A DNA stretch of 64,000 nt from Pontibacillus yanchengensis (lineage in GTDB: Bacteria; Bacillota; Bacilli; Bacillales; BH030062): the NCBI RefSeq assembly GCF_009856295.1, contig NZ_WMEU01000004.1:372001-436000 (forward strand), given 5' to 3'. Made by a program: the position numbers and the translations under genes. Under the pieces are notes generated by a model, which had not been told where the DNA came from, did no database searches, and saw only the letters and a program-made list of their open reading frames with translations. This document shows, piece by piece, positions 9,178 to 17,705 of the stretch. The first letter of the stretch is position 1; each line of letters starts with the position of its first letter.

Positions 9178-9342
9178 TGTAAACGCTCTCCTTAGGTTGT
9201 TCACTTATCCCTATTGTAACGAATTGAATAAGCAATCTCATTAAAAAAATATAATTGGGAAAGCTGAGACTATTAAAATTAGAATGAACAGGGTAAACGT
9301 TCTACAATAAAAGAAACTTGCTTATAAATGAGGGATTTTTGT

Positions 9343-10314
9343 ATGCGTTCGTTTGCAACACCAAAGGTTGTCGTTAGTAAATGTTTAGAATTTGATCATG
9401 TCAGATATAACGGGGAACTAATACCAGACAAAGTTGTGCAGCGCCTGAAATCTCACGTCACGTTCATGCCTGTCTGTCCGGAAATGGAAATAGGATTAGG
9501 GGTGCCAAGAGATATCATTCGTATCGTAAGGCAAGGGGACAAAGAGAAACTTGTCCAGCCTTCAACGGAGAAGGATCTTACGGAAGATATGAATGCCTTC
9601 TCTAAAGGATTTCTTGAAGCGATGTCTGATGTAGATGGATTCTTACTGAAAAATCGCTCGCCAACATGTGGAACGCAAGATGTGAAGGTGTACGATAAAC
9701 TAGAAAAGTCTCCCGTAGTAGGAAAGACAAAGGGCTTTTTTGCACAAAATGTATATGATTACTTCCCTGGTCTTGCCATCGAAGAAGAGGGACGTCTGAA
9801 AAATTACCGAATCCGAGAGCACTTCTTTACGAAGCTATTCACACTAGCTGAATTTCGAGAACGAAAGCAAGAACCTACGATGAAAAGTCTTGTCGAATTC
9901 CATTCCAAAAACAAATATTTATTCATGGCGTACAATCAAAAAACGTTAAAAGCGATGGGGAGACTTACAGCAAATGCAGATAAGAAGTCAGTAGAAGAAG
10001 TGTTTACAGAATACGAAGAGCATCTGCAGTGGATGTTTCGTCAACTGCCAAGTAGAAAGTCAAATGTGAACGTTTGTCAGCATATTATGGGGTATTTCAA
10101 GAACGACCTGACAAAAAGTGAGAAAGACTATTTCATAGAAGAACTAAATAAATTTTATGATGAAAAGATACCATTGAGCGCTGTATTAAGCATATTAAAG
10201 TCATGGATCATCCGTTTCCAAAACGACTATTTAATGCAACAAACGTACTTCGAGCCTTACCCAGAAGACCTAATAGAAATTAGCGATTCAGGAAAAGGGC
10301 GCGCTTATGCATAA
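9343..10314 (+). CDS. DUF523/DUF1722 (YbgA-like) protein
   Basis: The 323-aa protein has two domains. Residues ~5-150 match DUF523, with KVVVSKCLEFDHVRYNG, the conserved VCPEMEIGLGVPRD and LLKNRSPTCG, including cysteines that could bind metal. Residues ~190-310 match DUF1722 (YbgA), with HSKNKYLFMAYNQKTLKAMGRL and MGYFKNDLTKSEK. This fusion is common in bacteria, sometimes near photolyase genes and linked by others to DNA damage or tRNA thiolation; its activity is not known to me. ATG 9343 lies 8 nt after GAGGG; an ATG at 9328 has no site. It is divergent from the methyltransferase and followed by a terminator. Confidence 0.85.
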   Translation: MRSFATPKVVVSKCLEFDHVRYNGELIPDKVVQRLKSHVTFMPVCPEMEIGLGVPRDIIRIVRQGDKEKLVQPSTEKDLTEDMNAFSKGFLEAMSDVDGFLLKNRSPTCGTQDVKVYDKLEKSPVVGKTKGFFAQNVYDYFPGLAIEEEGRLKNYRIREHFFTKLFTLAEFRERKQEPTMKSLVEFHSKNKYLFMAYNQKTLKAMGRLTANADKKSVEEVFTEYEEHLQWMFRQLPSRKSNVNVCQHIMGYFKNDLTKSEKDYFIEELNKFYDEKIPLSAVLSILKSWIIRFQNDYLMQQTYFEPYPEDLIEISDSGKGRAYA

Positions 10315-10334
10315 TAAGAATAAAACGAGAAAGG

Positions 10335-10364
10335 AGAACCTGCCTGTGGTAGGTTCTTTTTTTG
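10335..10364 (+). terminator. Terminator of the DUF523/DUF1722 gene
   Basis: The AGAACCTGCC / GGTAGGTTCT hairpin with a 3-nt loop is followed by TTTTTTT, 20 nt after the stop. Confidence 0.9.
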
Positions 10365-10366
10365 CA

Positions 10367-10412
10367 CTTTCAGAAAGTTTAAATCTTTTAAAGGATGAAA
10401 GTATAAATGCAA
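10367..10412 (+). repeat. 5'-flank remnant of the dispersed repeat element
   Basis: The stretch CACTTTCAGAAAGTTTAAAT ... AAGGATGAAAGTATAA closely matches 44991-45031, the leader in front of the repeat copy at 45035. Here the body of the element is missing. I read it as a decayed or solo left end. Confidence 0.45.
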
Positions 10413-10623
10413 TTAGGCCTCTGTCTGCGCCAAAGGCTTGCCAATCTGCAAGTTTTCTTTATACTACATCGAAATGGTATAAACATAACGACACCTTCTC
10501 GATATTACTCTAATAAAATAACGCTTGCATTAGGTTTTATCGCTTTAGTAAAAAAATAGCTGGTAATCCCTCAAATGACACATATCAACGTTGAATATTA
10601 TTAACATTTTGGAGGGGTCGGTT

Positions 10624-10883
10624 ATGTCGAGAGGAAAGAGGATACATGCCTTAATCATCCTGATGTTCACGCAGTTCATATGTTTAACTTTGCTATGGGA
10701 GTATATGGTTTACGGATGGTTATTTTCCCGCAGTTTCTTAACTTTATGTTCCAATTCGCTTTTTGGTGTTATTTCTATATAGGCATTGCTGCATCGCTTG
10801 TGGCAGTTATTATCTATATTACATCTGTGGCGTTTCCAAATGGGAAGGTTGAAAAGATTAATTTAAAAGCATTTATTCCATAG
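10624..10883 (+). pseudogene. Small membrane protein gene, probably frameshifted
   Basis: A good ribosome binding site (GGAGGGG at 10611-10617) precedes ATG 10624. That frame encodes MSRGKRIHALIILMFTQF and then stays hydrophobic only to a stop near 10782. From about 10677 the neighbouring frame continues as a coherent membrane protein (HMFNFAMGVYG, then two hydrophobic helices and a NGKVEKINLKAF tail) to TAG 10881-10883. Joining the two with one shift gives a ~85-aa protein with three membrane helices. I therefore call a frameshifted gene; two overlapping small genes or a base error are alternatives. No family is recognised. Confidence 0.45.
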
Positions 10884-10939
10884 ATTTGTAGTCGATATAT
10901 CCTTTAGATGGTATAGCTTCATAGAGAGGGGAATTCGAC

Positions 10940-12427
10940 TTGGATTCAATCGAGGATTTGAAAAGAGTAGATAGCCTAGCTAAAAATAAGTTGATGGTTA
11001 TGACATTTTTGATAGCTATGGTTGTAGGAGTAGTTTATTACATCGGAACAGATAATATGTTTCATGCCGCTATTAATGGAGGGCAAGCAATTATTATCAT
11101 ATTCCTTTTTATTGCGTGTCATTTTATATGGAAGAAAGAATCTTTATTCCAATACCTTGCCATTCCTTTACCTTACATAGCAGGTGCTATTTCCATTTTC
11201 ACACAAGGTGGGAGTGTAGGTGCGTTGATGATTTTCTTCTTTTTAGCTGTTTATTCTGCCGTCCCTTTAAACGGTAAAACATTTGCACTGGGTTATACGT
11301 TAGGGTTATTTCTAACAATCGCGAGTATCCGGACAGGTACTGGGCAGGAAGCACAATTGCTAGAACAGATGGCTAGTTCGTACCTTCTTGTGTACTTACT
11401 TGTCGGGGTTTTATTATCCGTACTTATTTTTATGTATAACAAACAATTTGCCGTCGTGAAGCAGTATATTAATTTAGCAAAAGAAGAGAGCGAACAGAAG
11501 GATGCTCAGAATCAAGCAATGGAAACAGACCTAAATGTCATTTCATCAAGAATCAAGGAGATTAACCAACAAGTTCAACAGAATCTAGGATCTCAAACGG
11601 AAATGAAAACAGCGATTCAAGAAATGACTGCAGGTAGTCAAAGTCAAAGTGAACAAATCACATCGATTTCATCTAACGCTAATGGTACGATGGAAGCCAT
11701 TAATGAAATGAGTGAATCCTTGGGTCAATTACAGGAAGAAATCAATGCCATCTCAGCATCATCCGACCAAGGCCAACAAAAGCTTCAAACGTTAGAAAAA
11801 GAAATGAAGGATTTAAAAACGTTCGTACACGAGCTTCAATCTACTTATGAAGAGCTGACTAGTAAATTAGCAGACACAAATGCTCTGACCGAAGATATAA
11901 AAGATATTACCGAACAGACGAATCTACTGTCATTAAATGCTTCCATCGAAGCTGCCAGAGCTGGGGAGGCTGGTAAAGGATTTGCTGTTGTTGCAGATGA
12001 AATTCGTAAACTAGCTGACGTTACAGCTAATGCGACAGTAAAAATTACAGATAACCTTCATAGTTTGAATACGCGTAGTCAGGAAGCTTCTAGCAAATTA
12101 ACAGACAGTATAGATAAACTTGATACCAGTGTTGCATCAACAAGTGAAGTGGTAGAAACGTTTGTGGAAGTAGGGCAGGTCCTTCAACAACTCAAAGAAC
12201 GTATTGACGGCTTCCAAACCGTTTTTGTTGAAGTGAAGTCTCACTCAGAAGATGTAGAAGCTTCCACAAATGAATTAGCCTCCATCATTGAACAATCTAC
12301 AGCGAGCATGGAAGAAGTAAGTGCAACCATTGAAAATTTAAACGAAGATAACCAAAAAATAAGTAACTATATGAATGAGATTTCAACAAGTGCTGATAAT
12401 CTGGAAACTGGACATGAAAAGGAATAA
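10940..12427 (+). CDS. Methyl-accepting chemotaxis protein with a polytopic membrane sensor
   Basis: This 495-aa chemoreceptor should signal through CheA/CheW to the flagellar motor. The C-terminal hairpin tip is diagnostic: [20 protein letters not shown], then [16 protein letters not shown] (about residues 325-360), flanked by long coiled coils with Q/E-rich methylation-type helices. The N-terminal ~180 residues are not a periplasmic-type sensor domain. They form about six hydrophobic helices with very short loops and no HAMP domain, so the stimulus is probably sensed in or at the membrane. The start is TTG 10940 after GAGAGGGGAATTCGAC. The gene is convergent with the subtilase gene and shares a bidirectional terminator with it. 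Confidence 0.92.
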   Translation: MDSIEDLKRVDSLAKNKLMVMTFLIAMVVGVVYYIGTDNMFHAAINGGQAIIIIFLFIACHFIWKKESLFQYLAIPLPYIAGAISIFTQGGSVGALMIFFFLAVYSAVPLNGKTFALGYTLGLFLTIASIRTGTGQEAQLLEQMASSYLLVYLLVGVLLSVLIFMYNKQFAVVKQYINLAKEESEQKDAQNQAMETDLNVISSRIKEINQQVQQNLGSQTEMKTAIQEMTAGSQSQSEQITSISSNANGTMEAINEMSESLGQLQEEINAISASSDQGQQKLQTLEKEMKDLKTFVHELQSTYEELTSKLADTNALTEDIKDITEQTNLLSLNASIEAARAGEAGKGFAVVADEIRKLADVTANATVKITDNLHSLNTRSQEASSKLTDSIDKLDTSVASTSEVVETFVEVGQVLQQLKERIDGFQTVFVEVKSHSEDVEASTNELASIIEQSTASMEEVSATIENLNEDNQKISNYMNEISTSADNLETGHEKE

Positions 12428-12432
12428 ACATA

Positions 12433-12464
12433 AGAAACCCCGCACCTTTAAGTGCGGGGTTTCT
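12433..12464. terminator. Bidirectional terminator between the chemoreceptor and subtilase genes
   Basis: AGAAACCCCGCAC / GTGCGGGGTTTCT is a 13-bp GC-rich perfect stem with a 6-nt loop, between two convergent genes. Confidence 0.92.
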
Positions 12465-12485
12465 GGTTTCTTACTGCTGCAGTCA

Positions 12486-13682
12486 CTAGTAATTTACAGC
12501 TTCTAGCGAATCAATTTTTCCATATTTGGAATAAACACCTGTACCAGATAATGAATCGGTCGTTTCTTCAATTGCTTGTCTGATTTCAGTATTGCTACGC
12601 CCTTGACTAGCTAGAATCCCAGCCAACCCAGAAACGTGTGGGGCAGCCATAGAAGTACCAGACATATACGCGTAGCCATTTCCAGGTACAGTTGCAGCAA
12701 TACTGACGCCAGGAGCCACTACATCAACCCATGTTCCATAGTTAGAGAAGGACGCTTTTTGATCGTTCTGGTCAATTGCACCTACTGCGATAACATTATT
12801 ATAAGATGCTGGTTCGAACGTTGTCGACACACCGTCATTACCGGCAGCAGCTACAACAACAGATCCTTTATCCCATGCATAATTCACAGCATTTTCTAAT
12901 GTAGTTGTATCACAATTACAGCCAAGTGATAAATTAATAACCTCAGCTCCCTGATCAGCAGCGTACACAATGGCGTCCGCAATATCAGCAAGTGTGCCAC
13001 TACCTTGAGCATTTAAAGCACGTACAGCTAAAATGGATGTGTTAGGAGCCATGCCAGCAATACCAGTAGCATTATCTGTTTCAGCAGCTGCCGTTCCTGC
13101 TACGTGTGTGCCATGATTTTTCTCATCCATTGGATCATAATCGTTGTCTACAAAGTCATATCCTTTAATCGTTTTATCATCCAAATCAGGGTGGTTATAA
13201 TCAACGCCTGAATCAATTACTGCAATTTCCTGAGAACTCGCACCTTTCGTAACGTTCCAAGCCTCATCTGTATATGTACTTTGAGGCCCGTATTGATATC
13301 CCTGATATAAGGAGTCGTTAGGAGTAAAGGTAGATTGGAATTTGTAGTTTGGTTCCGCATATTCTACATCCGGATTCTTGTTTAAAGCTTTCACGACTTC
13401 CTCAACATTTCCTACTTCTAAAACAAGAAAGTTTGAATCTACTTCATCCGTGTCTTCTTTTATTTCTCCGCTTACATTTAATTGTTCCGCAGTCTTATTC
13501 GTTGCATTGTCATTAAACTTTACAATCACTTCACCTTTTACAAAATCCCCTTTCTCCGTGTTCTGTTCACTCTCTTTTTTCAAATTCACCACTTGGTCAT
13601 TGGGAGAAGCATCGACAAGAGATACAGGGGAAACCGCAATGGATGCAGCTAAAGCAAAGCTAGCAATCTTTTTTACGTTCAT
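12486..13682 (-). CDS. Secreted subtilisin-like serine protease (S8, thermitase-like)
   Basis: The 398-aa preproprotease has a signal peptide (residues 1-25, cleavage near VDA-SP), an I9-like propeptide (~46-110, VKGEVIVKFNDNA to PDVEYAEPNY) and a complete S8 catalytic domain. The triad is Asp157 in VIDSGVDYNHPDL, His190 in NHGTHVAG and Ser344 in MSGTSMAAPHV; Asn282 in AAGNDG is the oxyanion residue. After cleavage of the propeptide it should act outside the cell as a general protease for nutrients. It starts at ATG 13682, 8 nt after AAAGGAGGA, and appears monocistronic. An adjacent CNC motif (GCNCDTT, ~254-260) might form a disulfide or bind metal, which is not usual for subtilisins. Confidence 0.95.
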   Translation of the reverse strand: MNVKKIASFALAASIAVSPVSLVDASPNDQVVNLKKESEQNTEKGDFVKGEVIVKFNDNATNKTAEQLNVSGEIKEDTDEVDSNFLVLEVGNVEEVVKALNKNPDVEYAEPNYKFQSTFTPNDSLYQGYQYGPQSTYTDEAWNVTKGASSQEIAVIDSGVDYNHPDLDDKTIKGYDFVDNDYDPMDEKNHGTHVAGTAAAETDNATGIAGMAPNTSILAVRALNAQGSGTLADIADAIVYAADQGAEVINLSLGCNCDTTTLENAVNYAWDKGSVVVAAAGNDGVSTTFEPASYNNVIAVGAIDQNDQKASFSNYGTWVDVVAPGVSIAATVPGNGYAYMSGTSMAAPHVSGLAGILASQGRSNTEIRQAIEETTDSLSGTGVYSKYGKIDSLEAVNY

Positions 13683-13924
13683 CTTACATTCCTCCTTTAA
13701 AGGGTTAAATTGATTGAAGACGAAGAATATTCACTCATCTTAATCTTTTTTTCGTAACAAATGAGGAGGACTTAATAGAATTGTATAAATATAAATCATA
13801 ATGCCTGTTAAAACATCTGCGTTAGCTAGTCAGGAAGTTTCATAAATGTAAAATTTTTCTATAACGCAGGATAGATGTTCCTGGTTAATTTGTAAGATGA
13901 AGGAGTATTTCGAATATATGAATG

Positions 13925-13960
13925 AAAAAAGGGTGTCCCAAAAAGTCGGGCACCCTTTTT
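13925..13960. terminator. Strong hairpin with T/A tracts, possible bidirectional terminator
   Basis: AAAAAGGGTG and CACCCTTTTT enclose an interior with CCC/GGG pairs. No gene ends on the plus strand here, so it may insulate the subtilase promoter from transcription entering from the repeats. Confidence 0.65.
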
Positions 13961-13995
13961 AAAAAGAAAGGAAGTATAAGTTCTGGCTCATATAT

Positions 13996-14202
13996 GTCTA
14001 GCTCCAGCGCCTAGCAAACTTCCTGCACCTCCTTACGATAAGTCAACATCGAATCGCTACCACTCTTCGTGTTTCCTTTCGGCCTACACGACGTAGGTTG
14101 GTTCGATGTTGCTGCATGACGCAGCGATTTTAATCGAACTTCCCCTAAATCACTGTTAGAAAGTTTGTACGTCGCTAACCGGGCACTTTCGCTTTTGTTC
14201 TT
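13996..14202 (+). repeat. Dispersed intergenic repeat, copy A (long form)
   Basis: It begins GTCTAGCTCCAGCGCCTAGC and ends GTCGCTAACCGGGCACTTTC plus GCTTTTGTTCTT. It carries the conserved interior CCTTACGATAAGTCAACATC and an inserted middle block (GTAGGTTGGTTCGATGTTGC). The two ends can pair (AGCGCC with GG(G)C.CT, plus CGAC-type pairs). No ORF is conserved between copies, so it looks non-coding. Confidence 0.85.
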
Positions 14203-14260
14203 ATCTAGGAAATTATAAAAATGTTAGCTTGTGCATAACTAAGTAAGTTATAGAGGCCAC

Positions 14261-14411
14261 GTCCAGCTCCAGCGCCCAGCGCCTAGCAAACTTCCTGCAC
14301 CTCCTTACGATAAGTCAACATCGAATCGCTACCACTCTTCGTGTTTCCTTTATCTCATACGGAGCCGTCCAGTTTGTACGTCGCTAACAGGGCACTTTCG
14401 CTTTTGTTCTT
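14261..14411 (+). repeat. Dispersed intergenic repeat, copy B (short form)
   Basis: The same element as copy A, 60 nt further on, without the middle block. Its right end (GGGCACTTTCGCTTTTGTTC) runs directly into the stop codon of the convergent fructosamine-kinase-like gene at 14410-14412. Confidence 0.85.
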
Positions 14412-15282
14412 AATCCACATAACGCTTTAATATTCGATCAATAGACCCGCCGTACATCTCGCCGAATAGATTCAGGTGAACGAGAAGGTAGTAGAGTTGA
14501 TAGAGGTCCTTGCTGTCATTGTAGTGAGCAGGGAGTGGAAACTGTTCTTGGTATGCTCGATAGAAAGCATCAGAGTAGCCGCCAAATAACTCTGTAAATG
14601 CAATCTCAAATGCATGGTCACCATAAAAAATAGATGGGTCTATCAGTACTGGTTCACCTTCTGGGCCTGTCATCCAATTTCCACCCCATAGGTCTCCGTG
14701 AAGTAGGGAGGGTTTGGCATGCGTATCAATCCAATGCGGGAGGCGCTCCATAACCTTCTGCAACCGCTGCTTCCGTCCTCCTTGTAGAACCCCTTTTTCA
14801 GCTCCGATGTTAAATTGCGATACCAATCTACTGTCATGATAGTAATCTACCCAGTGATTGTACCACCCATTTGGTTGAGGCAACGAACCGATGAACGTAT
14901 CTTCCTCAAACCCATGAGCCTGTCCAAAGTGGTTATGCATGTTTGCTAACTGTCGTCCTAGGCGTTCCTCCGTATCTCGTTCTTTTTGTCCTTCGATCCA
15001 CTCAAGAGCTAACACACCTTGCTCTTGTTTAGACGAAGGTTCATCGTAATAATACACCTCAGGTACTCGAACAGTTTGTGTATCTTTCATGAGCTGAAGT
15101 CCCTTTGCTTCAACACGAAAGAAGTGAGGAGGGATACCTTGGTTTCCTTTAATAAAATATTCTTGCTGCTTCGTACGTACGTAGTAGGCTTGGTTAATAT
15201 CGCCACCACCCACTTGTTTAATCTTGTCAATGTTGGACGTGTCTCCTATATGTTCTAATGCGTGTTGAATCTGTTTTTTCAT
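14410..15282 (-). CDS. Fructosamine kinase family protein
   Basis: The 290-aa protein matches the FN3K/ketosamine-3-kinase family (aminoglycoside phosphotransferase fold), which phosphorylates ketosamines on glycated amines or proteins. Visible marks are VGGGDINQAYYV (nucleotide loop), FIKGN with the ATP lysine, LLHGDLWGGNW (catalytic loop, about residues 193-203) and LIDPSIFYGDHAFEIAFTELFGG (metal-binding Asp and the family-specific YGDHAFEIA). The exact substrate cannot be read from sequence. ATG 15282 follows GAGGTGCAAAG. The gene stands alone and its stop codon abuts a dispersed repeat. Confidence 0.9.
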   Translation of the reverse strand: MKKQIQHALEHIGDTSNIDKIKQVGGGDINQAYYVRTKQQEYFIKGNQGIPPHFFRVEAKGLQLMKDTQTVRVPEVYYYDEPSSKQEQGVLALEWIEGQKERDTEERLGRQLANMHNHFGQAHGFEEDTFIGSLPQPNGWYNHWVDYYHDSRLVSQFNIGAEKGVLQGGRKQRLQKVMERLPHWIDTHAKPSLLHGDLWGGNWMTGPEGEPVLIDPSIFYGDHAFEIAFTELFGGYSDAFYRAYQEQFPLPAHYNDSKDLYQLYYLLVHLNLFGEMYGGSIDRILKRYVD

Positions 15283-15341
15283 CTTTGCACCTCACTATTA
15301 TGAATTAGTAGTCTAGTGAACTATTTCCTTTACATCACTAT

Positions 15342-15372
15342 AAAAAAACCTGCTATCTCTGAGAATAGCAGG
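15342..15372 (-). terminator. Terminator of the AraC-family gene
   Basis: On the minus strand CCTGCTAT / ATAGCAGG forms the stem, followed by TTTTTTT, 15 nt below the stop at 15387. Confidence 0.85.
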
Positions 15373-15386
15373 GTGGATTCATGTTT

Positions 15387-16136
15387 TTATCCCATAACAG
15401 GCTGCATATGCTGTTCGCGAAATTCCTTAGGAGTCATATCAATATATTTTTTAAACAAGGATGTGTAGTAGCTTTGGTTGCAAAAACAAAACAAAGAAGC
15501 GATATCAGAGATGGATGTAGAGGTATGTAGAAGAAAGTATTTGGATTCTTCAATTCGTTTTTTGTTAATGAATTGCACAATAGAAATACCGACCTCTTTT
15601 TTAAATAGATGGGAAAGATAACTCGGACTCACATAACTATGTTCAGCAATCATATCTAATGTTAAATCTTCAAGTATGTTGTCGTGTATATACGTTATGG
15701 CTTGATTGACAATTTTACTGTACGGTAGCGTTTCCTCATCATTTAAGACAATAATAAAGTGCTTGAGCATGTCGTATTCCATTTTTTCTAATTGTGATTG
15801 GTCATGTAAGTTTTCAATTTCACGAATATAGGCATCACTTAAGGTGAATGCGGTTTCTGGTTGAACGCCACCTTGAATAATCGCTCTTGTAAAAAGTGTA
15901 CAGGAACAGATTAGAGAGTTTTTCAAAGATCTTATTGGAATATCGGCTAATTTTGGTCGTTGGTCATGGTTAATGCTAGTTAAAATTTTTAATGCTTTCT
16001 CCTCATCCCCTTGAGAGATGGATCCTAGTAATTGCTTCTCAAGCAAATAAGAAGGGTGGAGATAGTTATTCTCGCGATTATTTATGCGTGTTTGCATAAA
16101 TTGATCAATCATCGACTGCTTAATACTCGTACTCAT
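15387..16136 (-). CDS. AraC-family transcriptional regulator, likely for the sugar operon
   Basis: The product is about 249 aa from ATG 16136, chosen because GGGTGA lies 5 nt upstream (an in-frame ATG at 16154 has no site). The last ~100 residues are a complete double helix-turn-helix: LTLDMIAEHSYVSPSYLSHL, FKKEVGISIVQFINKKRIEE, then ISDIASLFCFCNQSYYTSLF and FKKYIDMTPKEFRE. The N-terminal ~150 residues are helical and not a cupin, so the ligand is not predictable. It is divergent from a sugar-binding lipoprotein gene across about 120 nt. By position it should control that importer/phosphorylase operon in response to the sugar. Confidence 0.9.
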   Translation of the reverse strand: MSTSIKQSMIDQFMQTRINNRENNYLHPSYLLEKQLLGSISQGDEEKALKILTSINHDQRPKLADIPIRSLKNSLICSCTLFTRAIIQGGVQPETAFTLSDAYIREIENLHDQSQLEKMEYDMLKHFIIVLNDEETLPYSKIVNQAITYIHDNILEDLTLDMIAEHSYVSPSYLSHLFKKEVGISIVQFINKKRIEESKYFLLHTSTSISDIASLFCFCNQSYYTSLFKKYIDMTPKEFREQHMQPVMG

Positions 16137-16184
16137 AAAGTCACCCACAAACATAAATTTTTACTAATTATTAAAAGATTTTAG

Positions 16185-16206
16185 TATAATTGTAAGCGAT
16201 TTCGCA
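16185..16206 (+). promoter_or_regulatory. -10 box with overlapping CcpA cre-like site
   Basis: TATAAT at 16185-16190 is followed immediately by TGTAAGCGATTTCGCA (16191-16206), which fits the catabolite-responsive element pattern with about two mismatches. A cre just after the -10 would allow glucose repression of the sugar operon by CcpA. No good -35 is seen, which suits an activator-dependent AraC-type promoter. Confidence 0.55.
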
Positions 16207-16257
16207 ATAAAATCAAGTCAATCAAGATAAAAAATTCTTATCAAGGAGGTCAACGGC

Positions 16258-17565
16258 ATGAAAAAATGGTTCATGTTTTTGTTAACGCTTTCTTTTGCAG
16301 CTAGTATTCTAGTAGCTTGTGGTGGCGATGGCGCCGAAGATTCAGGTCAATCGACTGATGAAGGTACAGAAGAAGAAACGGATAACACTAGTGAGGACAA
16401 AAATGAAAGCGCTAACGATTCTTCTGGAGAAACAACAACTATTAAATTTGCAGCACAAAATGATAATACTCCTGCAACAAAGATGGCAATTGAAGAATTT
16501 AATAACAGTCAGGAAAAATACAAAGTTGAATGGGTGCAAATGACAAACGACTCTCAACAAATGCACGATCAACTATTAACTTCTTTATCTAGTGGTTCAG
16601 GTGAATATGATGTTCTTTCTATGGATGTTGTATGGGCTGGCGAATTTGCAGGTGCTGGATACCTAGAAACAATCGACATGAAAATGGATGAAGCGGGCCT
16701 TGAATACGATAATTTCAACTCTGGTTCCATGACAGCAGGAAACTATAAAGCGAAACAATATACATTACCTTTCTTCCCAGACTTAGGACTCATGTACTTC
16801 CGTAAAGATATTGTTTCTGAAGAAGATGCGAAGACACTTCAATCCGGCGATTATTCTTATGATGATCTTGCAAAAATGGCAGAGCAATATGCTGGTAAGA
16901 ATGAAACGAAAACTGGATTTGTTTATCAAACTAAGCAATACGAAGGTTTAACGGTAAATGTAACGGAATTTACAAATCAATTTGAAAATACAAAACAAGG
17001 CCTTGATAAAATGTACGAATTTACAGAAGCCTCTTGGACTCCAGATGACATCTTAAACTACACAGAAGGTGAGACCCATACGGCTTTTGAAAACGGAAAT
17101 GCCGTATTTGCTCGTAACTGGCCATATATGTTTGGCCGTCTGAAAAACCCTGAGGATAGCGGCGCGAAAGTGAAAATGGAAAATGTAGGCATTGCACCGC
17201 TTCCAAACGGAGGATCTGTTGGTGGTTGGTTACTAGGTATCAATGCAAACTCTGAAAAGAAAGAGGGAGCATGGGAATTCATTCAGTTTATGGCAGGACC
17301 TGAAGGACAAAAAATCATGTCCACAGAGGGCGGATATCTTCCAGGGTATAACCCACTTCTAGAAGATGAAGATGTATTGAATTCAAACGAACTATTAACA
17401 CTTGATCCATTCCAAAAAGCATTAAAATCTACTATTTCTCGTCCAGTTTCTCCAGATTACGCAAAAGTATCGGATACCATCCAAGTATCCACGCACAAAT
17501 ACTTGAGCTCTGGAGAAGGATTAGAGGATGCCGTGAACAAAATTGAAGGCGATGTAGAAGACTAA
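16258..17565 (+). CDS. Sugar ABC transporter substrate-binding lipoprotein
   Basis: The 435-aa protein has a lipoprotein signal peptide with lipobox LVAC (Cys21), then an acidic Ser/Asp/Glu-rich linker to about residue 60, and a family-1 (MalE/trehalose-type) solute-binding fold. Family marks are EYDVLSMDVVWAGEFA, LPFFPDLGLMYFRKD, FENGNAVFARNWPYM, GWLLGINANSEKKEGAWEF and the distal PVSPDYAKVSD. It should capture an oligosaccharide outside the membrane for the two permeases downstream. The acidic linker suits a salt-adapted surface protein. AAGGAGGT precedes ATG 16258. A hairpin between it and the permease genes probably keeps its expression higher than theirs. Confidence 0.93.
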   Translation: MKKWFMFLLTLSFAASILVACGGDGAEDSGQSTDEGTEEETDNTSEDKNESANDSSGETTTIKFAAQNDNTPATKMAIEEFNNSQEKYKVEWVQMTNDSQQMHDQLLTSLSSGSGEYDVLSMDVVWAGEFAGAGYLETIDMKMDEAGLEYDNFNSGSMTAGNYKAKQYTLPFFPDLGLMYFRKDIVSEEDAKTLQSGDYSYDDLAKMAEQYAGKNETKTGFVYQTKQYEGLTVNVTEFTNQFENTKQGLDKMYEFTEASWTPDDILNYTEGETHTAFENGNAVFARNWPYMFGRLKNPEDSGAKVKMENVGIAPLPNGGSVGGWLLGINANSEKKEGAWEFIQFMAGPEGQKIMSTEGGYLPGYNPLLEDEDVLNSNELLTLDPFQKALKSTISRPVSPDYAKVSDTIQVSTHKYLSSGEGLEDAVNKIEGDVED

Positions 17566-17592
17566 ACATGCACCATGACAAAGTAAACAGGA

Positions 17593-17625
17593 GGGCTCTA
17601 TTCATAGTAGAGCCCTTTTATTTTA
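17593..17625 (+). terminator. Intra-operon terminator/attenuator
   Basis: The GGGCTCTA / TAGAGCCC stem with a 7-nt loop is followed by TTTTATTTT. It lies between the binding-protein and permease genes, the usual arrangement for making an excess of binding protein. Confidence 0.85.
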
Positions 17626-17705
17626 GGATGTTCTAATCGTATAGCAAACTGTATGCCATACATTATGAAATCGATACCTTACTTATCAAAAAAGGAGGCA
17701 TTGCC

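Noticed and set aside
10307..10513. 68-aa ORF after the DUF523/DUF1722 gene
   Set aside because: It overlaps the upstream stop, runs through the terminator hairpin and a repeat leader, and has no plausible protein character.
13378..13713. 111-aa plus-strand ORF opposite the subtilase gene
   Set aside because: It is antisense to the signal and propeptide region and has the composition of a shadow frame.
13996..14411. Repeats as tRNA or rRNA fragments
   Set aside because: The arms do not fold as a tRNA cloverleaf and no rRNA motif is present; the same sequence recurs at many unrelated intergenic sites.
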